Assembly: GCF_024721315.2 (NCBI RefSeq)
Contig: NZ_JANFAK020000008.1
Coordinates: 42,834 to 106,833 of the forward strand
DNA from: Streptomyces sp. Isolate_45
GTDB lineage: Bacteria; Actinomycetota; Actinomycetes; Streptomycetales; Streptomycetaceae
Direction of reading: 5' to 3'
Length of the DNA: 64,000 nucleotides
Shown here: positions 1 through 7,696 of the stretch, one piece after another
Numbering within the stretch: position 1 is the stretch's first letter
Layout: every line of letters starts with the position of its first letter
Notes under the pieces: model-generated
Seen by the model: the letters and a program-made list of their open reading frames with translations, nothing else
What the model was told of the DNA's origin: nothing
Databases searched by the model: none
Made by a program: the position numbers and the translations under genes

Positions 1-843
1 GAGGCCGGTCAGCAGCCCTTCGGAGTGCAGTCGTTCGGCATTGGTGCGGGCCACCGAGAACGCGGAATCGGGTTGGTCCGGTGGGTACAGAGCGCGAATG
101 AGAGGCTCGGGGGCCATACGGCCCCCGTAGCTGTCGGTGCCCTCGTCGAAGCGCGTACGCCCCAGCTCCCAGCGCAAGGCGTTCTGTTCCAGGGAGGTTC
201 GCATCGGTACCTCCACGCTCATCACCACGCGGTCCGTGTAGCCCTCGCGCGCCAGATTGCCGAGCATGGACGCAGTCCAGTCGAAGTCCGCCATCACGCC
301 GTCGTACAGCAAATTGAAGCCCTCCGACCGAGCCCAGCTTTCGAAGGCGTCGCGGAGGAAGGAGCTCTCACGATGGACCAGAGGAGCCAGCTCGGCGGGC
401 GCCAGCCGCAGGCCCCCCGGCAGGACATAGGCTTCCGCAGGCAGGGTGGGAGCGCCCCCGTGGCGGAGGATCGCTTCCTTGAAATTGTCGGGGTCCAGGA
501 CTACGTACTCGGCAGGGTCCACCCCATGCGCCTGGGCCAAGGCCTGACCGAGCTCGGTACCGTCGCCCTGTCGTGCGCGCAGCAGGGTCTGCGCCTGCCC
601 CTTGCCGGCACCCGGCGGTCCCGACGTCAGTAGCACCGCCTTGGCGCCGCGAGGCAGGCCCGCGCATTTGTCCTTGGCCTCTTCCAGGATGACCCGGTGG
701 AACCGCAGGCGATCCAAGGTCCACGAGCCGCCGACCTGATGCCGCCCGTAGGTGTCCGACGGGCCGGTGGCCAGGTCGCCCTGGGTGAAACGGTCTTGCA
801 GGTGCTGGTAGACACCTCGGTACTCCGGCTTCAGAACGTCCAT
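1..843 (-). CDS. Zeta-toxin-like P-loop kinase, partial (runs off the window)
   Basis: The reading frame opens at an ATG at 843 behind a strong GGAGG-type site and stays open to the window edge, giving 281 residues without a stop. A Walker A motif GPPGAGKG lies at residues 75-82, followed by a D-P-D-N segment near residue 117, the layout of the zeta-toxin/AAA_33 kinase family. Known zeta toxins phosphorylate UDP-N-acetylglucosamine or related substrates; the substrate here cannot be read from sequence. The 76-codon gene 28 bp upstream on the same strand is in the usual antitoxin position, but it was not recognised as an epsilon antitoxin. The C-terminus is missing, so a larger kinase is also possible. 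Confidence 0.8.
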   Translation of the reverse strand, partial: MDVLKPEYRGVYQHLQDRFTQGDLATGPSDTYGRHQVGGSWTLDRLRFHRVILEEAKDKCAGLPRGAKAVLLTSGPPGAGKGQAQTLLRARQGDGTELGQALAQAHGVDPAEYVVLDPDNFKEAILRHGGAPTLPAEAYVLPGGLRLAPAELAPLVHRESSFLRDAFESWARSEGFNLLYDGVMADFDWTASMLGNLAREGYTDRVVMSVEVPMRTSLEQNALRWELGRTRFDEGTDSYGGRMAPEPLIRALYPPDQPDSAFSVARTNAERLHSEGLLTGL

Positions 844-871
844 CAGGCCTCCCCCCTCCGCCTCGGCGTCG

Positions 872-1102
872 TCAGGGCTGCTGCCGACGCCGGGTGATTT
901 CCTGGTAGTCGGCCTCGGTGATCTGGCCGTTGAGGAGTGCAGTCGCCAGCACGTCCGAGGTGTTGTCCTGGTGGGTCGGCAGGGTGTGGGCGGGATCGAA
1001 GGCGGTCTCCTCCAGCGGCCATGCCGCGACAGTCTCGATCATCTCCGCCCGGGCGATTTCGCCCTCCGCGTAGCTGGCGAGGTAGGCGCGCAATGAAGCC
1101 AT
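872..1102 (-). CDS. Small hypothetical protein, possible antitoxin partner
   Basis: This encodes 76 acidic, helical residues starting at an ATG behind GGAAGGA. It lies 28 bp upstream of the zeta-like kinase on the same strand and is probably cotranscribed with it. The sequence (AEGEIARAEMIET early, ALLNGQITEADYQEITRRR late) looks like a small helical protein of the antitoxin_VbhA type, but this is a weak resemblance. The toxin-antitoxin role is inferred from position only. Confidence 0.6.
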   Translation of the reverse strand: MASLRAYLASYAEGEIARAEMIETVAAWPLEETAFDPAHTLPTHQDNTSDVLATALLNGQITEADYQEITRRRQQP

Positions 1103-1260
1103 CAGATCATTCCTTCCATGTTCATGATCTTGGGGATCAGTCTGCCAGGAGTGCCGCGACGGTCCGGCGGGGCCTCGTCGCTTTCGGCCGGCCGGGCACG
1201 GTATGCGAAGAGGCGCCGGCCGGGGTTGCGGCGTCCCTGGTTCACCCTCAACATACCCCG

Positions 1261-1286
1261 GATCTCACCTCTTAAGAGGTGAGATC
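1261..1286. promoter_or_regulatory. 26-bp perfect palindrome upstream of the SprT-like gene
   Basis: Core CACCTCTTAAGAGGTG inside a perfect 26-bp palindrome, ending 15 bp before the ATG at 1302. Its right half (AAGAGGTGAG) resembles a ribosome binding site, so protein bound here or a hairpin in the mRNA could block translation. The same core, CACCTC-N4-GAGGTG, occurs at 22630-22645 and 31739-31754. An operator role is inferred. Confidence 0.6.
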
Positions 1287-1301
1287 CTCTAGGCTGTCGT
1301 C

Positions 1302-2153
1302 ATGTCCGCACAGGCCGCAGTAGCCGAAGTCCCCGCGCCCGCAGCTCCGTTGCAGGCCGCTCCCGACCTGCCGCTCGACTCCATCGGTGAGCTCGGAGTC
1401 GCCGTCACCACCGCTCTCGTGCACGCGTGGAACGCGGTACGTGAGCGGCATCCCGATGTACCGGAAGCGATCATCACCATGGCAACCGGGGGCCGCGAGA
1501 GCTCAGTCAAGCTCGCGCACTTCTGGAGAAGCAAGTGGGCTGCCCGCGAAGGGGAGGATCGCCACCACGAGGTGTTCGTCACCGCCGAAGCACTCTCCGG
1601 AGGAGCCGCCAAAGTCATCGGCAGCCTGGTGCACGAAGCCGCCCACGGGCTGTGCCTCACCCGCGAGATCGACGACTGCTCGGTCAGTCAGTACCACAAC
1701 AAGCATTTCAAGAAGGCGGCCGCCGAGCTGGGGCTCGTGCAGCGCGAAGGGGTCGAACCCAACGACAGGAAGAAGTACGGATACGCGTTCACGGACCTTG
1801 GCGAGGAGGCCAAGAAGGTGTACGCCGACCACATCGCCGCCCTGGACGCGGCAATCAAGGCCACCCGCAGGCCTGACCCGCTCGCCATCCCCACCTCTCG
1901 ATCCCGCAAGAAGCGAGACACCGCCGCCGCCAGCGGCAACGCGACTGGGGAGGGCGAGGTACCGCCACCCCGCGCGGACAAGGAGGACCGCAACTACACC
2001 AAGGCGATCTGCGCCTGCGACCCGCCCACAGTCATTCGGGTCTCGCCACGCACGCTCGACAGCCGCAAGATTCTTTGCGGCGACTGCAAGACCGCCTTCA
2101 CGCAGGAAACAGCGCCCGCTGACCGCCGCGGCAGCGAGGACAGTGACGAGTAG
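1302..2153 (+). CDS. SprT-like zinc metalloprotease with C-terminal zinc ribbon
   Basis: A 283-residue protein. HEAAH at residues 111-115 is an HExxH zinc-protease motif, and a later His cluster (YHNKHFKK, near 131-137) fits the third zinc ligand of the SprT/Spartan fold. The C-terminus has CAC and CGDC pairs about 25 residues apart, a zinc ribbon as in SprT proteins. Spartan-type proteases cut proteins crosslinked to DNA; bacterial plasmid and phage versions are largely uncharacterised. The middle (190-235) is basic and rich in R/K. The ATG at 1302 follows the palindrome at 1261-1286, which may control it. The miniature element at 2167 begins 14 bp after the stop codon. Confidence 0.8.
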   Translation: MSAQAAVAEVPAPAAPLQAAPDLPLDSIGELGVAVTTALVHAWNAVRERHPDVPEAIITMATGGRESSVKLAHFWRSKWAAREGEDRHHEVFVTAEALSGGAAKVIGSLVHEAAHGLCLTREIDDCSVSQYHNKHFKKAAAELGLVQREGVEPNDRKKYGYAFTDLGEEAKKVYADHIAALDAAIKATRRPDPLAIPTSRSRKKRDTAAASGNATGEGEVPPPRADKEDRNYTKAICACDPPTVIRVSPRTLDSRKILCGDCKTAFTQETAPADRRGSEDSDE

Positions 2154-2166
2154 AACCTCCCGCCAT

Positions 2167-2867
2167 GGCCCTGTTCTCGTATAGCTACGGTCAGGTGGCG
2201 TGTAGCGCTGTGTGGTGGTCAGTGAACATGCGGCGAGGCGTCGGAAAGGAACCGGTCAAGTCCAAGGCGGGCCTTCTCTCCTCGTCCCGCGCGGTCTTGC
2301 TCATCGTGCGCCACATGGATTTCGGTTGTGGCGTCTAGAGCCTCCTGCGCTAACTGGCCCAGGTCGGAATCACCACAGATGAGGCGGACTCGGCATAGCG
2401 CCGCTGTAGCTTCCGCCCGCCGCTGGTAGGAGGCTTCACGAGCGCTGATGAATTGAGGGCTGTTCGGATCGGCTTGTTCCAAATGCCAGCGGTCGTTCTG
2501 ACTCCGGCGGAAGTCGGTGAGAGCCGCTGCGAAGGCGCTGTAAGCGGCTACCCGTTCGTGCCAGAGCTGTTGGTTTCGGGTGAACCGTTCGGCCTGCCGG
2601 GCCATGCCTCGTTGGAACACGAAGGTGAGGGTGGAGCCAGCCAGCGTCGCGAAGACGGCAATGAGGCTCGTAAGCGCGGCATTCATGTTTTCAGGATCCT
2701 CCGCTGAAGCGTATGGAGGTAGGGGTCGGCGTCGAACCGGACCGGTCCCGATACCCAGTGCCGGGCGATCCAGCGGGATAGACCGCCTTGCAAGCTAAGA
2801 GGAACGAGGCTTGGGACGGTCCGCAGCGCTAGATACCACCTGACCGTAGCTATACGAGAACAGGGCC
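2167..2867. mobile_element. 701-bp miniature transposable element with 5-bp target duplication
   Basis: Ends are inverted repeats: 2167-2198 matches 2836-2867 perfectly over 32 bp, and after four mismatches another 8 bp match (2203-2210 and 2824-2831). The outer end begins GGCCCTGTTCTCG. GCCAT directly abuts both ends (2162-2166 and 2868-2872), a 5-bp target duplication as made by Tn3-family transposases. There is no transposase inside, so the element must be mobilised in trans. Its cargo is the 155-codon membrane protein gene at 2219-2686; an upstream open frame in the same direction ends in an ATGA overlap with that gene but has no clear start inside the element. The 922-bp element at 37108-38029 also has GGCCCTG ends. 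Confidence 0.85.
2219..2686 (-). CDS. Membrane-anchored hypothetical protein carried by the 701-bp element
   Basis: 155 residues starting at an ATG that overlaps the end of an upstream frame (ATGA), suggesting translational coupling. Residues 1-26 form one hydrophobic segment, followed by a long charged, probably helical cytoplasmic domain rich in R, E, A and Q. No catalytic motif was recognised. It is the only complete gene in the mobile element and fills most of it, so it is either a passenger that benefits the element or host, or a leftover from a larger transposon. Confidence 0.7.
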   Translation of the reverse strand: MNAALTSLIAVFATLAGSTLTFVFQRGMARQAERFTRNQQLWHERVAAYSAFAAALTDFRRSQNDRWHLEQADPNSPQFISAREASYQRRAEATAALCRVRLICGDSDLGQLAQEALDATTEIHVAHDEQDRAGRGEKARLGLDRFLSDASPHVH

Positions 2868-2878
2868 GCCATCGCACC

Positions 2879-2910
2879 GCGGCCCCCTCGGAACCCTCCG
2901 GCGGGGCCGC
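2879..2910 (-). terminator. Hairpin terminator after the six-gene operon
   Basis: GCGGCCCC (2879-2886) pairs with GGGGCCGC (2903-2910). It lies just beyond the stop codon at 2949 of the leftward operon, the expected place for its terminator. There is no T-run, as is common in actinobacteria. Confidence 0.5.
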
Positions 2911-2948
2911 CGTGCGCGTTACTGCTGCGGGGACCTCGGGAGGGAGCC

Positions 2949-3410
2949 TCAGGTCGGCTCGACCACGGTGTCGCGCCGGTCGTCCCAGCGCGTGCAGTGG
3001 GTGGTCTCGCGACCGTCGCCCTGCCACCGGACGGTGATCTGCCACGACGGCCACGACCCCGGCGGGCGGTCCCGCTCGATGTCGAGGACCTCGTAGGCCT
3101 CCCCGTTGGCGCCGACGCGGTAGTGGCCGCCGATCCGGCGCGGGCCGACCTGGAGGTTCACGAACTCCGCGTGCGTGAGCTCGTAGCCCTCCTCGTGGTC
3201 ACCCAGCGACTCGGCGGCGGTGTCGCAGCCGCACTCGGTGCAGCCGCCGTACCGCTGCGGGCTGACGGTGCCGCAGGTCGCACACGTCACCAGCGGCTCA
3301 CCGCAGTCGTGACAAGCGTCGTAGTGCGGTGGATTGCTCGCGCCGCAGGTGCAGGTGGACGCCCGCCGCTCCCGCAGCGCGATGGCGACGTCTTCCTCGT
3401 ATGTGCCCAT
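2949..3410 (-). CDS. Zinc-ribbon protein, last gene of the six-gene operon
   Basis: 153 residues from an ATG at 3410 preceded by AGGAG. The N-terminal half has three closely spaced cysteine pairs (CTCG, CHDCG, CATCG, then CTECGC), a double zinc ribbon of the rubredoxin type. The C-terminal half is a small beta-rich domain with no recognised family. An open frame extends upstream as far as 3884 but reads across the next gene with an arginine-rich translation, so the internal start with its ribosome site is preferred. The 70-bp gap to the upstream gene is the largest in the operon. Confidence 0.7.
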   Translation of the reverse strand: MGTYEEDVAIALRERRASTCTCGASNPPHYDACHDCGEPLVTCATCGTVSPQRYGGCTECGCDTAAESLGDHEEGYELTHAEFVNLQVGPRRIGGHYRVGANGEAYEVLDIERDRPPGSWPSWQITVRWQGDGRETTHCTRWDDRRDTVVEPT

Positions 3411-3480
3411 GGGGGCTCCTCTCGTACGGGCCGGGGTGGTCCCGACTCGGATGGTGGCCTTTCTGGCCAGACAAAACGGA

Positions 3481-4272
3481 TCAGACGGAGCGGAGGCGGC
3501 GCAGGGCTCGCGCCGGCGGCGGGTTGCCCGGGTCAGGCCAGTCGTCGGCCGACAACCCGTAGGACGGCGGATCCCAGTGGGCCGGGGCGTAGTGGCGATA
3601 CACCGCTTCCCACGGCGCCTTGAAGTACGCGGGCAGCAGCCCGCCGTGGTTCGGGATCGGTTCGGGCGCGGCCGCGTTCTGCTCGCGGACCTGCTCCGCG
3701 ACCCGTTCGGCGTGCTCGACGTGCCGCCGGCAGAACCACCGTGCGGTCGTCCAGCCGGTGCGCGGGTCCAGCTCCAGCACCTTGTGGTGGGAGTCGGCCC
3801 CGCACACCCCCTGCGCGTTGCGGAAGTCGGCTGGCGGCGGGCTGAACCGCGCGGCGGCGGCATAGACCGGGGAGGGCGAGTCACGAGGCCACAGCGGCAC
3901 CGCGTTCTCTTCGGGCCCGGTGACGGTGATGTGGGGCCGGTAGACGTACGGGCGCAGGCGCGGAGCCTCGCAGCCCGGAGCCTGCCCCGGGCCCCAGTCG
4001 CCCGCCGCGTCGGGCGGCTCGTAGCGGGGCGCGTCGTCGGCGACCAAGGCGTCGAACCGAGGGCGACCCGTTCCCGAACTCCGGCCCAGGGCCCGTGCGG
4101 CGATGCTCAGCACCCGCCCGGGCTCGTCCGGGGCGATGAAGAGGGCATACGCCACGGCGAGCAGGAGCTCCCGCGCCGGCGGGGCGGCCCGCCGGTCGCC
4201 GTAGATCCGGTGAGTGGTCTCCGCGTACGTCGCCGCCCGGTCCAGGCGCGGTACGTCGGTGGCCGGGCTCAC
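3481..4272 (-). CDS. Hypothetical protein coupled to the kinase-like gene
   Basis: 263 residues. The start is the GTG at 4272, which overlaps the stop of the upstream kinase-like gene (GTGA); the longer open frame to 4488 is only a shadow of that gene. No family was recognised. The protein has a helical N-terminal half (ARELLLAVAYALFIAP around residues 35-50) and an aromatic, proline-rich C-terminal half. The overlap implies translation coupled to the kinase and so a shared role. Confidence 0.65.
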   Translation of the reverse strand: MSPATDVPRLDRAATYAETTHRIYGDRRAAPPARELLLAVAYALFIAPDEPGRVLSIAARALGRSSGTGRPRFDALVADDAPRYEPPDAAGDWGPGQAPGCEAPRLRPYVYRPHITVTGPEENAVPLWPRDSPSPVYAAAARFSPPPADFRNAQGVCGADSHHKVLELDPRTGWTTARWFCRRHVEHAERVAEQVREQNAAAPEPIPNHGGLLPAYFKAPWEAVYRHYAPAHWDPPSYGLSADDWPDPGNPPPARALRRLRSV

Positions 4273-5816
4273 CCGAGGACAGGCCGCGCGTGGATCGGGA
4301 TGTGGATCTCCCCGCCGCCGCAGTCGAAGTCGACCCACTCGTGCTCGGGGGCGAGCACCCAGCCGTTGTCCGTCGCCGCGCGCACGGTCTCCCGGACCGC
4401 CTCGGTCCTGCTGGTGTAGTCCCCGAGGTTCACGGACGCGAGCGGCATCCCGAGGTCGGAGGTGTAGGTGTCCACCGACGCCCCCCACGTGTCGGCCTCG
4501 ATGTGCATGATCAGGAGGTGCGTGGCCTCCAGACCGGCGCGGGCGGCGAGCCCGAGGTAGAGGACGTGATCGGTCTGCATCACCAGCCCCTCGTAGTGGG
4601 GGAAGTAGTTGCCGAGGTCCTCGTGTGCCTCCTCGTCGCCCTCCTGCGCCTTGCGCAGTACGGCGACGGCATCCGCGATCCGCTCGGGGGCAAGGACGTC
4701 GTCGGTGGACGTGGTGACTCCTGTCGGGACGGGTTCGATGTGGTGCACGGAGGTGAAGCCCTCTCCGAGCAGGACGTCCGGGGTGGCCACTCGCGCGAGG
4801 CCGTGCTGCCAGCGCAACGTGTCCTCGGGGACGCGCCGGTCGGCCGACCGCAGCGCGTTGCGAGCCAGGCAGATGTCGAGGTGAGGCAGGAAGAGCAGGG
4901 CGACGACGGGGCGCCCGAGCCGGCGGGCCCGCTCCACCAGTCCGGACCGCACGTGGGGCTCCACGTTTGTGGAGTCCAGGAAGACCGTCGTCCCGGCGTT
5001 CAGGTGCTGCTCCAGGAGGGCATTCTGCCGTTCCACGGCGGCCGGGGTGACGGACTGGTCGCCGGCGTCGCCGCCGATCTCACGCCTCAGGGAGTCGAGG
5101 CAGACCACGGCGTCGACCGCCGCCGTCTGGGCGTACGTCGACTTGCCCGAGGCCCCGGGGCCGACCGCGACCAGCAGCGTGCCGGGGACGAGGTCGAGAG
5201 CCGGGATGACCAGGAAGCGCGTTGTCGCCGTCTCCAGGCCGAGGTCGACGTCCTCGGGGTCGTCCTGGGCGGCCCATTCGGCGGTCGCTTCGATGTCGAC
5301 CTCCCCGGTGCCGTGGTAGATGGTGACGCCGCCGTCGGCGTCCGTCTCGGTGTAGGACGGGAGGTCGGCGTCACGGTCCGGATCGGCCGTGCCGTAGGTC
5401 CGGCGCTGGCAGGACGGGCAGCGCCAGACGGTCTCGCCCTCCACCTGGAACGGCTCCGTCGGGCCCGAGCAGGCCGGGCACCCGGGCGGGGAGAGGAGGA
5501 GCCCGGGCCGGGTGGAGCCCAGTTCGAGGACCGACCAGCCGTGTTCCCGCAGGAGGTCCGCGTAGGCGGACACGAGGACGTACTCCTCGGCCTCGGCGTC
5601 GGCGAACGTGAGGCCGTTCAACACGCTGGGGAACGGGGTGCGATGGCTTACGCGGACCTGCCCGTGGCCGGGTGCGCCGGGGGAGCACAGGAATCCGGCG
5701 ACGGCCACCTTGCGCGTGCGGTCGAACCGCGCGGCCGGGTGGGAGGCCAGGAGCAGAGCCCGCGCGGCAGCGGTGAGCGCGTCGTCGGGTTCGGGCGTGC
5801 TGATCTGGCGTGTCAT
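4269..5816 (-). CDS. Polynucleotide-kinase-like P-loop protein with N-terminal zinc ribbon
   Basis: 515 residues. Residues 1-110 are an uncharacterised domain, followed by a CPAC/CPSC zinc ribbon near 118-140. A P-loop kinase domain begins with GPGASGKST near residue 222; VCLDSLRREIGGD follows, matching the substrate-binding strand of T4 polynucleotide kinase-like enzymes, and RSADRRVPEDTLRWQ resembles the kinase lid with its conserved arginines. The last 120 residues form an acidic domain of unknown type. Members of this family phosphorylate 5'-OH ends of RNA or DNA; the real substrate is unknown. The gene overlaps both neighbours by 4 bp (ATGA upstream, GTGA downstream), so it sits in the middle of a tightly coupled operon. 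Confidence 0.75.
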   Translation of the reverse strand: MTRQISTPEPDDALTAAARALLLASHPAARFDRTRKVAVAGFLCSPGAPGHGQVRVSHRTPFPSVLNGLTFADAEAEEYVLVSAYADLLREHGWSVLELGSTRPGLLLSPPGCPACSGPTEPFQVEGETVWRCPSCQRRTYGTADPDRDADLPSYTETDADGGVTIYHGTGEVDIEATAEWAAQDDPEDVDLGLETATTRFLVIPALDLVPGTLLVAVGPGASGKSTYAQTAAVDAVVCLDSLRREIGGDAGDQSVTPAAVERQNALLEQHLNAGTTVFLDSTNVEPHVRSGLVERARRLGRPVVALLFLPHLDICLARNALRSADRRVPEDTLRWQHGLARVATPDVLLGEGFTSVHHIEPVPTGVTTSTDDVLAPERIADAVAVLRKAQEGDEEAHEDLGNYFPHYEGLVMQTDHVLYLGLAARAGLEATHLLIMHIEADTWGASVDTYTSDLGMPLASVNLGDYTSRTEAVRETVRAATDNGWVLAPEHEWVDFDCGGGEIHIPIHARPVLG

Positions 5817-6262
5817 CCCTGCACTTCCTTGGACGTCTGGTCGGCGGGCGGGGCCGCTTCACCGTCGTACGTGGCGTTGTCGTCGTCGGTCAGGCGCTGG
5901 AGAGCCACCCGTACCGGGACGTCACGGTCGAGCGTGACCGCGTCCAACAGGGGCCGGTGCAACGCGTCGTACCCGGCCATGTAGCCGCGGTGGTAGCGAC
6001 AGAAGTCGTCGACGGCTTCCCCGCAGGTGAGGCAGTTCTCCCAGTCGGCGGTGTCGCACGGCTCGATCTCCACCCGGTGCTCCGGGTCGGAAGACGGCAG
6101 CGTGAGCGCGGCCTCGGGGCGGCTGACGCCGAGTTCGCGCAGCGGCCAGTCTCCGGGCAGGTTCCGCACCTTCAGGGCGAGCGCGGCCGCGACGGCGGGC
6201 TGATGCGCGGCCAGCCGGCGCCACAGGTCGTCGGCGGTGACCATCGGGTCGTGGAGTGTCAC
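5813..6262 (-). CDS. Hypothetical protein between the deoxyribosyltransferase-like and kinase-like genes
   Basis: 149 residues from a GTG at 6262 that overlaps the upstream stop codon (GTGA) and has AAGGGAG 8 bp before it; an internal ATG at 6244 has no ribosome site. The sequence contains CLTCGEAVDDFCRYHRGY, a probable metal-binding C-x2-C...C-x2-H knuckle in the middle. No family was recognised. It overlaps the kinase-like gene downstream by 4 bp. Confidence 0.7.
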   Translation of the reverse strand: MTLHDPMVTADDLWRRLAAHQPAVAAALALKVRNLPGDWPLRELGVSRPEAALTLPSSDPEHRVEIEPCDTADWENCLTCGEAVDDFCRYHRGYMAGYDALHRPLLDAVTLDRDVPVRVALQRLTDDDNATYDGEAAPPADQTSKEVQG

Positions 6263-7017
6263 AGTGCCGCTCCCTTGGCCGCCGGGCGGATCAGCACAGC
6301 GTTCGTCCGCTCGTACATCCGCTGGAGGTACTCCTCCGGGTCGAAGGCCGTGGAGGCCTTCAGCTCGGCGCCCGGCAGGGTCCAGTCGGCCAGGTCGGCC
6401 ACTTCGCGGGCGGCGCGCAGGGCGTCGTCCTCGGTGGGGAAAGCGACCATGGCCCGGCCGTCGTGGTGTCCCAGCTGCCACGGGTGGGTGACGCCGTCGC
6501 CCTCGGCACGGAACTCCGCCGGGAGTTCGTACACCCGCAGGCCCGGCACCGGCTCGACGGCCGACACGGTGGTGTCGACGGTGGTGTCGAGGAAGCGCAG
6601 CGGGTGGGCCACGACCGGCAGTCCGGGGTCCTGGTCGGGGTCCACGGAGGGGTGGGTGAAGCGCACCCACTTGCCCAGGGCCCGCGCGTAGCGGATCTCG
6701 GAGGTGGTGGACTCCCCGACGTAGTCACCTACCACGAGGATCTCGTCGGCCAGCCGGATCTTGGCCCGGTGCAGCTCGTCGAGCCGGCGCTTGAGGTCCT
6801 CCGCGTCCGCCGAGTCGCCCCACAGCGCGTGCGGCTGCTTCATGTCGCAGCCCGGGCGGACGACGATCCGGCCGGCGGCGGTCTCCTGGAGGTCCGCCTC
6901 GGTCATCGCGTTCATGAAGCGGGTGGAGCCGCAGATGGCGACGATGACCGGCAGGCCGAGGCCTCGCTTCGCGGAGACGAGGTGACGCTCGGGGGTGAGT
7001 AACTGCGGGTGTGACAT
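6259..7017 (-). CDS. Nucleoside 2-deoxyribosyltransferase-like protein
   Basis: 252 residues. Residues 24-120 match the Rossmann-like nucleoside 2-deoxyribosyltransferase/DUF4406 pattern: VIVAICGSTRF near 24-34, LDELHRAKIRLADEILVV in the middle, then GESTTSEIRYARALGKWV. Family members transfer the deoxyribose of a deoxynucleoside or cleave nucleotides. The C-terminal 130 residues are an extra domain without a recognised family. It lies 13 bp after the 144-residue gene and overlaps the following gene by 4 bp. A remnant of a paralogue of its N-terminus is present at 8036-8104. Confidence 0.75.
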   Translation of the reverse strand: MSHPQLLTPERHLVSAKRGLGLPVIVAICGSTRFMNAMTEADLQETAAGRIVVRPGCDMKQPHALWGDSADAEDLKRRLDELHRAKIRLADEILVVGDYVGESTTSEIRYARALGKWVRFTHPSVDPDQDPGLPVVAHPLRFLDTTVDTTVSAVEPVPGLRVYELPAEFRAEGDGVTHPWQLGHHDGRAMVAFPTEDDALRAAREVADLADWTLPGAELKASTAFDPEEYLQRMYERTNAVLIRPAAKGAAL

Positions 7018-7030
7018 GGGCCGTTCTCCT

Positions 7031-7465
7031 CTACTTGGGGTTGAAGATGCTGTGGAAGGCGTCGCGGAAGACGGCCACGTTCTCCGAGGTCATCCGGTAG
7101 GCGATGGCCTTCTCCCAGCTGGTGTGGTTGGGGTCGTAGTGCGGGTAGATCGGGGCGTCGAGCCCTGCGGGCCACCACTTCCGGCGCTCTCCGCGGCCGA
7201 GGGCACGCGACAGGGCGATGGTCGGGCCACGGAGCTTGCCGTCGAAGTGCTCGCGCAGCTTCTCGGCGCTCTTGTCGCCCTCGGCCTCAACGACGAGCCG
7301 GGCGAAGGTGAGCGCGTTGGCTGGCAGTGAGGCGAGGAACTGGACGGCGCGCTCGACGTTCCACGCGGTGTCGGTCGTGACCGCCAGTTCCTCGCGGTGC
7401 TCGGCGAGCAGTTCGAGCAGCTTCCGCTCGAAGTCCGGGGAGGCACCTTCGATGGTGATCTTCAC
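7031..7465 (-). CDS. Hypothetical protein, first gene of the six-gene operon
   Basis: 144 residues, ATG at 7465. The protein is helical and charged, with YPHYDPNHTSWEKAIAYRMTSENVAVFRDAFHSIFNPK at the end conserved-looking but unassigned in family. It opens the leftward operon, and the 231-bp region upstream (7466-7696) should hold the operon promoter. Confidence 0.65.
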   Translation of the reverse strand: MKITIEGASPDFERKLLELLAEHREELAVTTDTAWNVERAVQFLASLPANALTFARLVVEAEGDKSAEKLREHFDGKLRGPTIALSRALGRGERRKWWPAGLDAPIYPHYDPNHTSWEKAIAYRMTSENVAVFRDAFHSIFNPK

Positions 7466-7639
7466 GAAGGCCTCCGGTGAATTCTTGCCCGGTTCTTACT
7501 TTGGTTCTGCATGGGAGGAGCATGCCGGAACCGGGGTCAGCCCGTCCAGACCCGGGGAGAATCTGGCTAGAATTCTGCACGAACGAGTGAACGGGCGCCC
7601 CCGCAGAGCGAGTTGAGCGATCTGTGCGCCGCGCGAAAA

Positions 7640-7676
7640 GGGGCCTTGAGCTGAGTGTGTTCCAGCTCAAGGCCCC
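7640..7676 (-). terminator. Hairpin terminator after the chimeric recombinase remnant
   Basis: A perfect 14-bp stem (7640-7653 with 7663-7676, GGGGCCTTGAGCTG) and a 9-base loop. It sits 20 bp beyond the stop of the leftward remnant at 7697 and upstream of the next leftward operon. Confidence 0.7.
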
Positions 7677-7696
7677 TGGGGACGCTGTGGCGGTTC

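Noticed and set aside
3411..3884. N-terminal extension of the 2949-3410 zinc-ribbon gene
   Set aside because: It overlaps a better-supported gene and translates to arginine/proline-rich filler.
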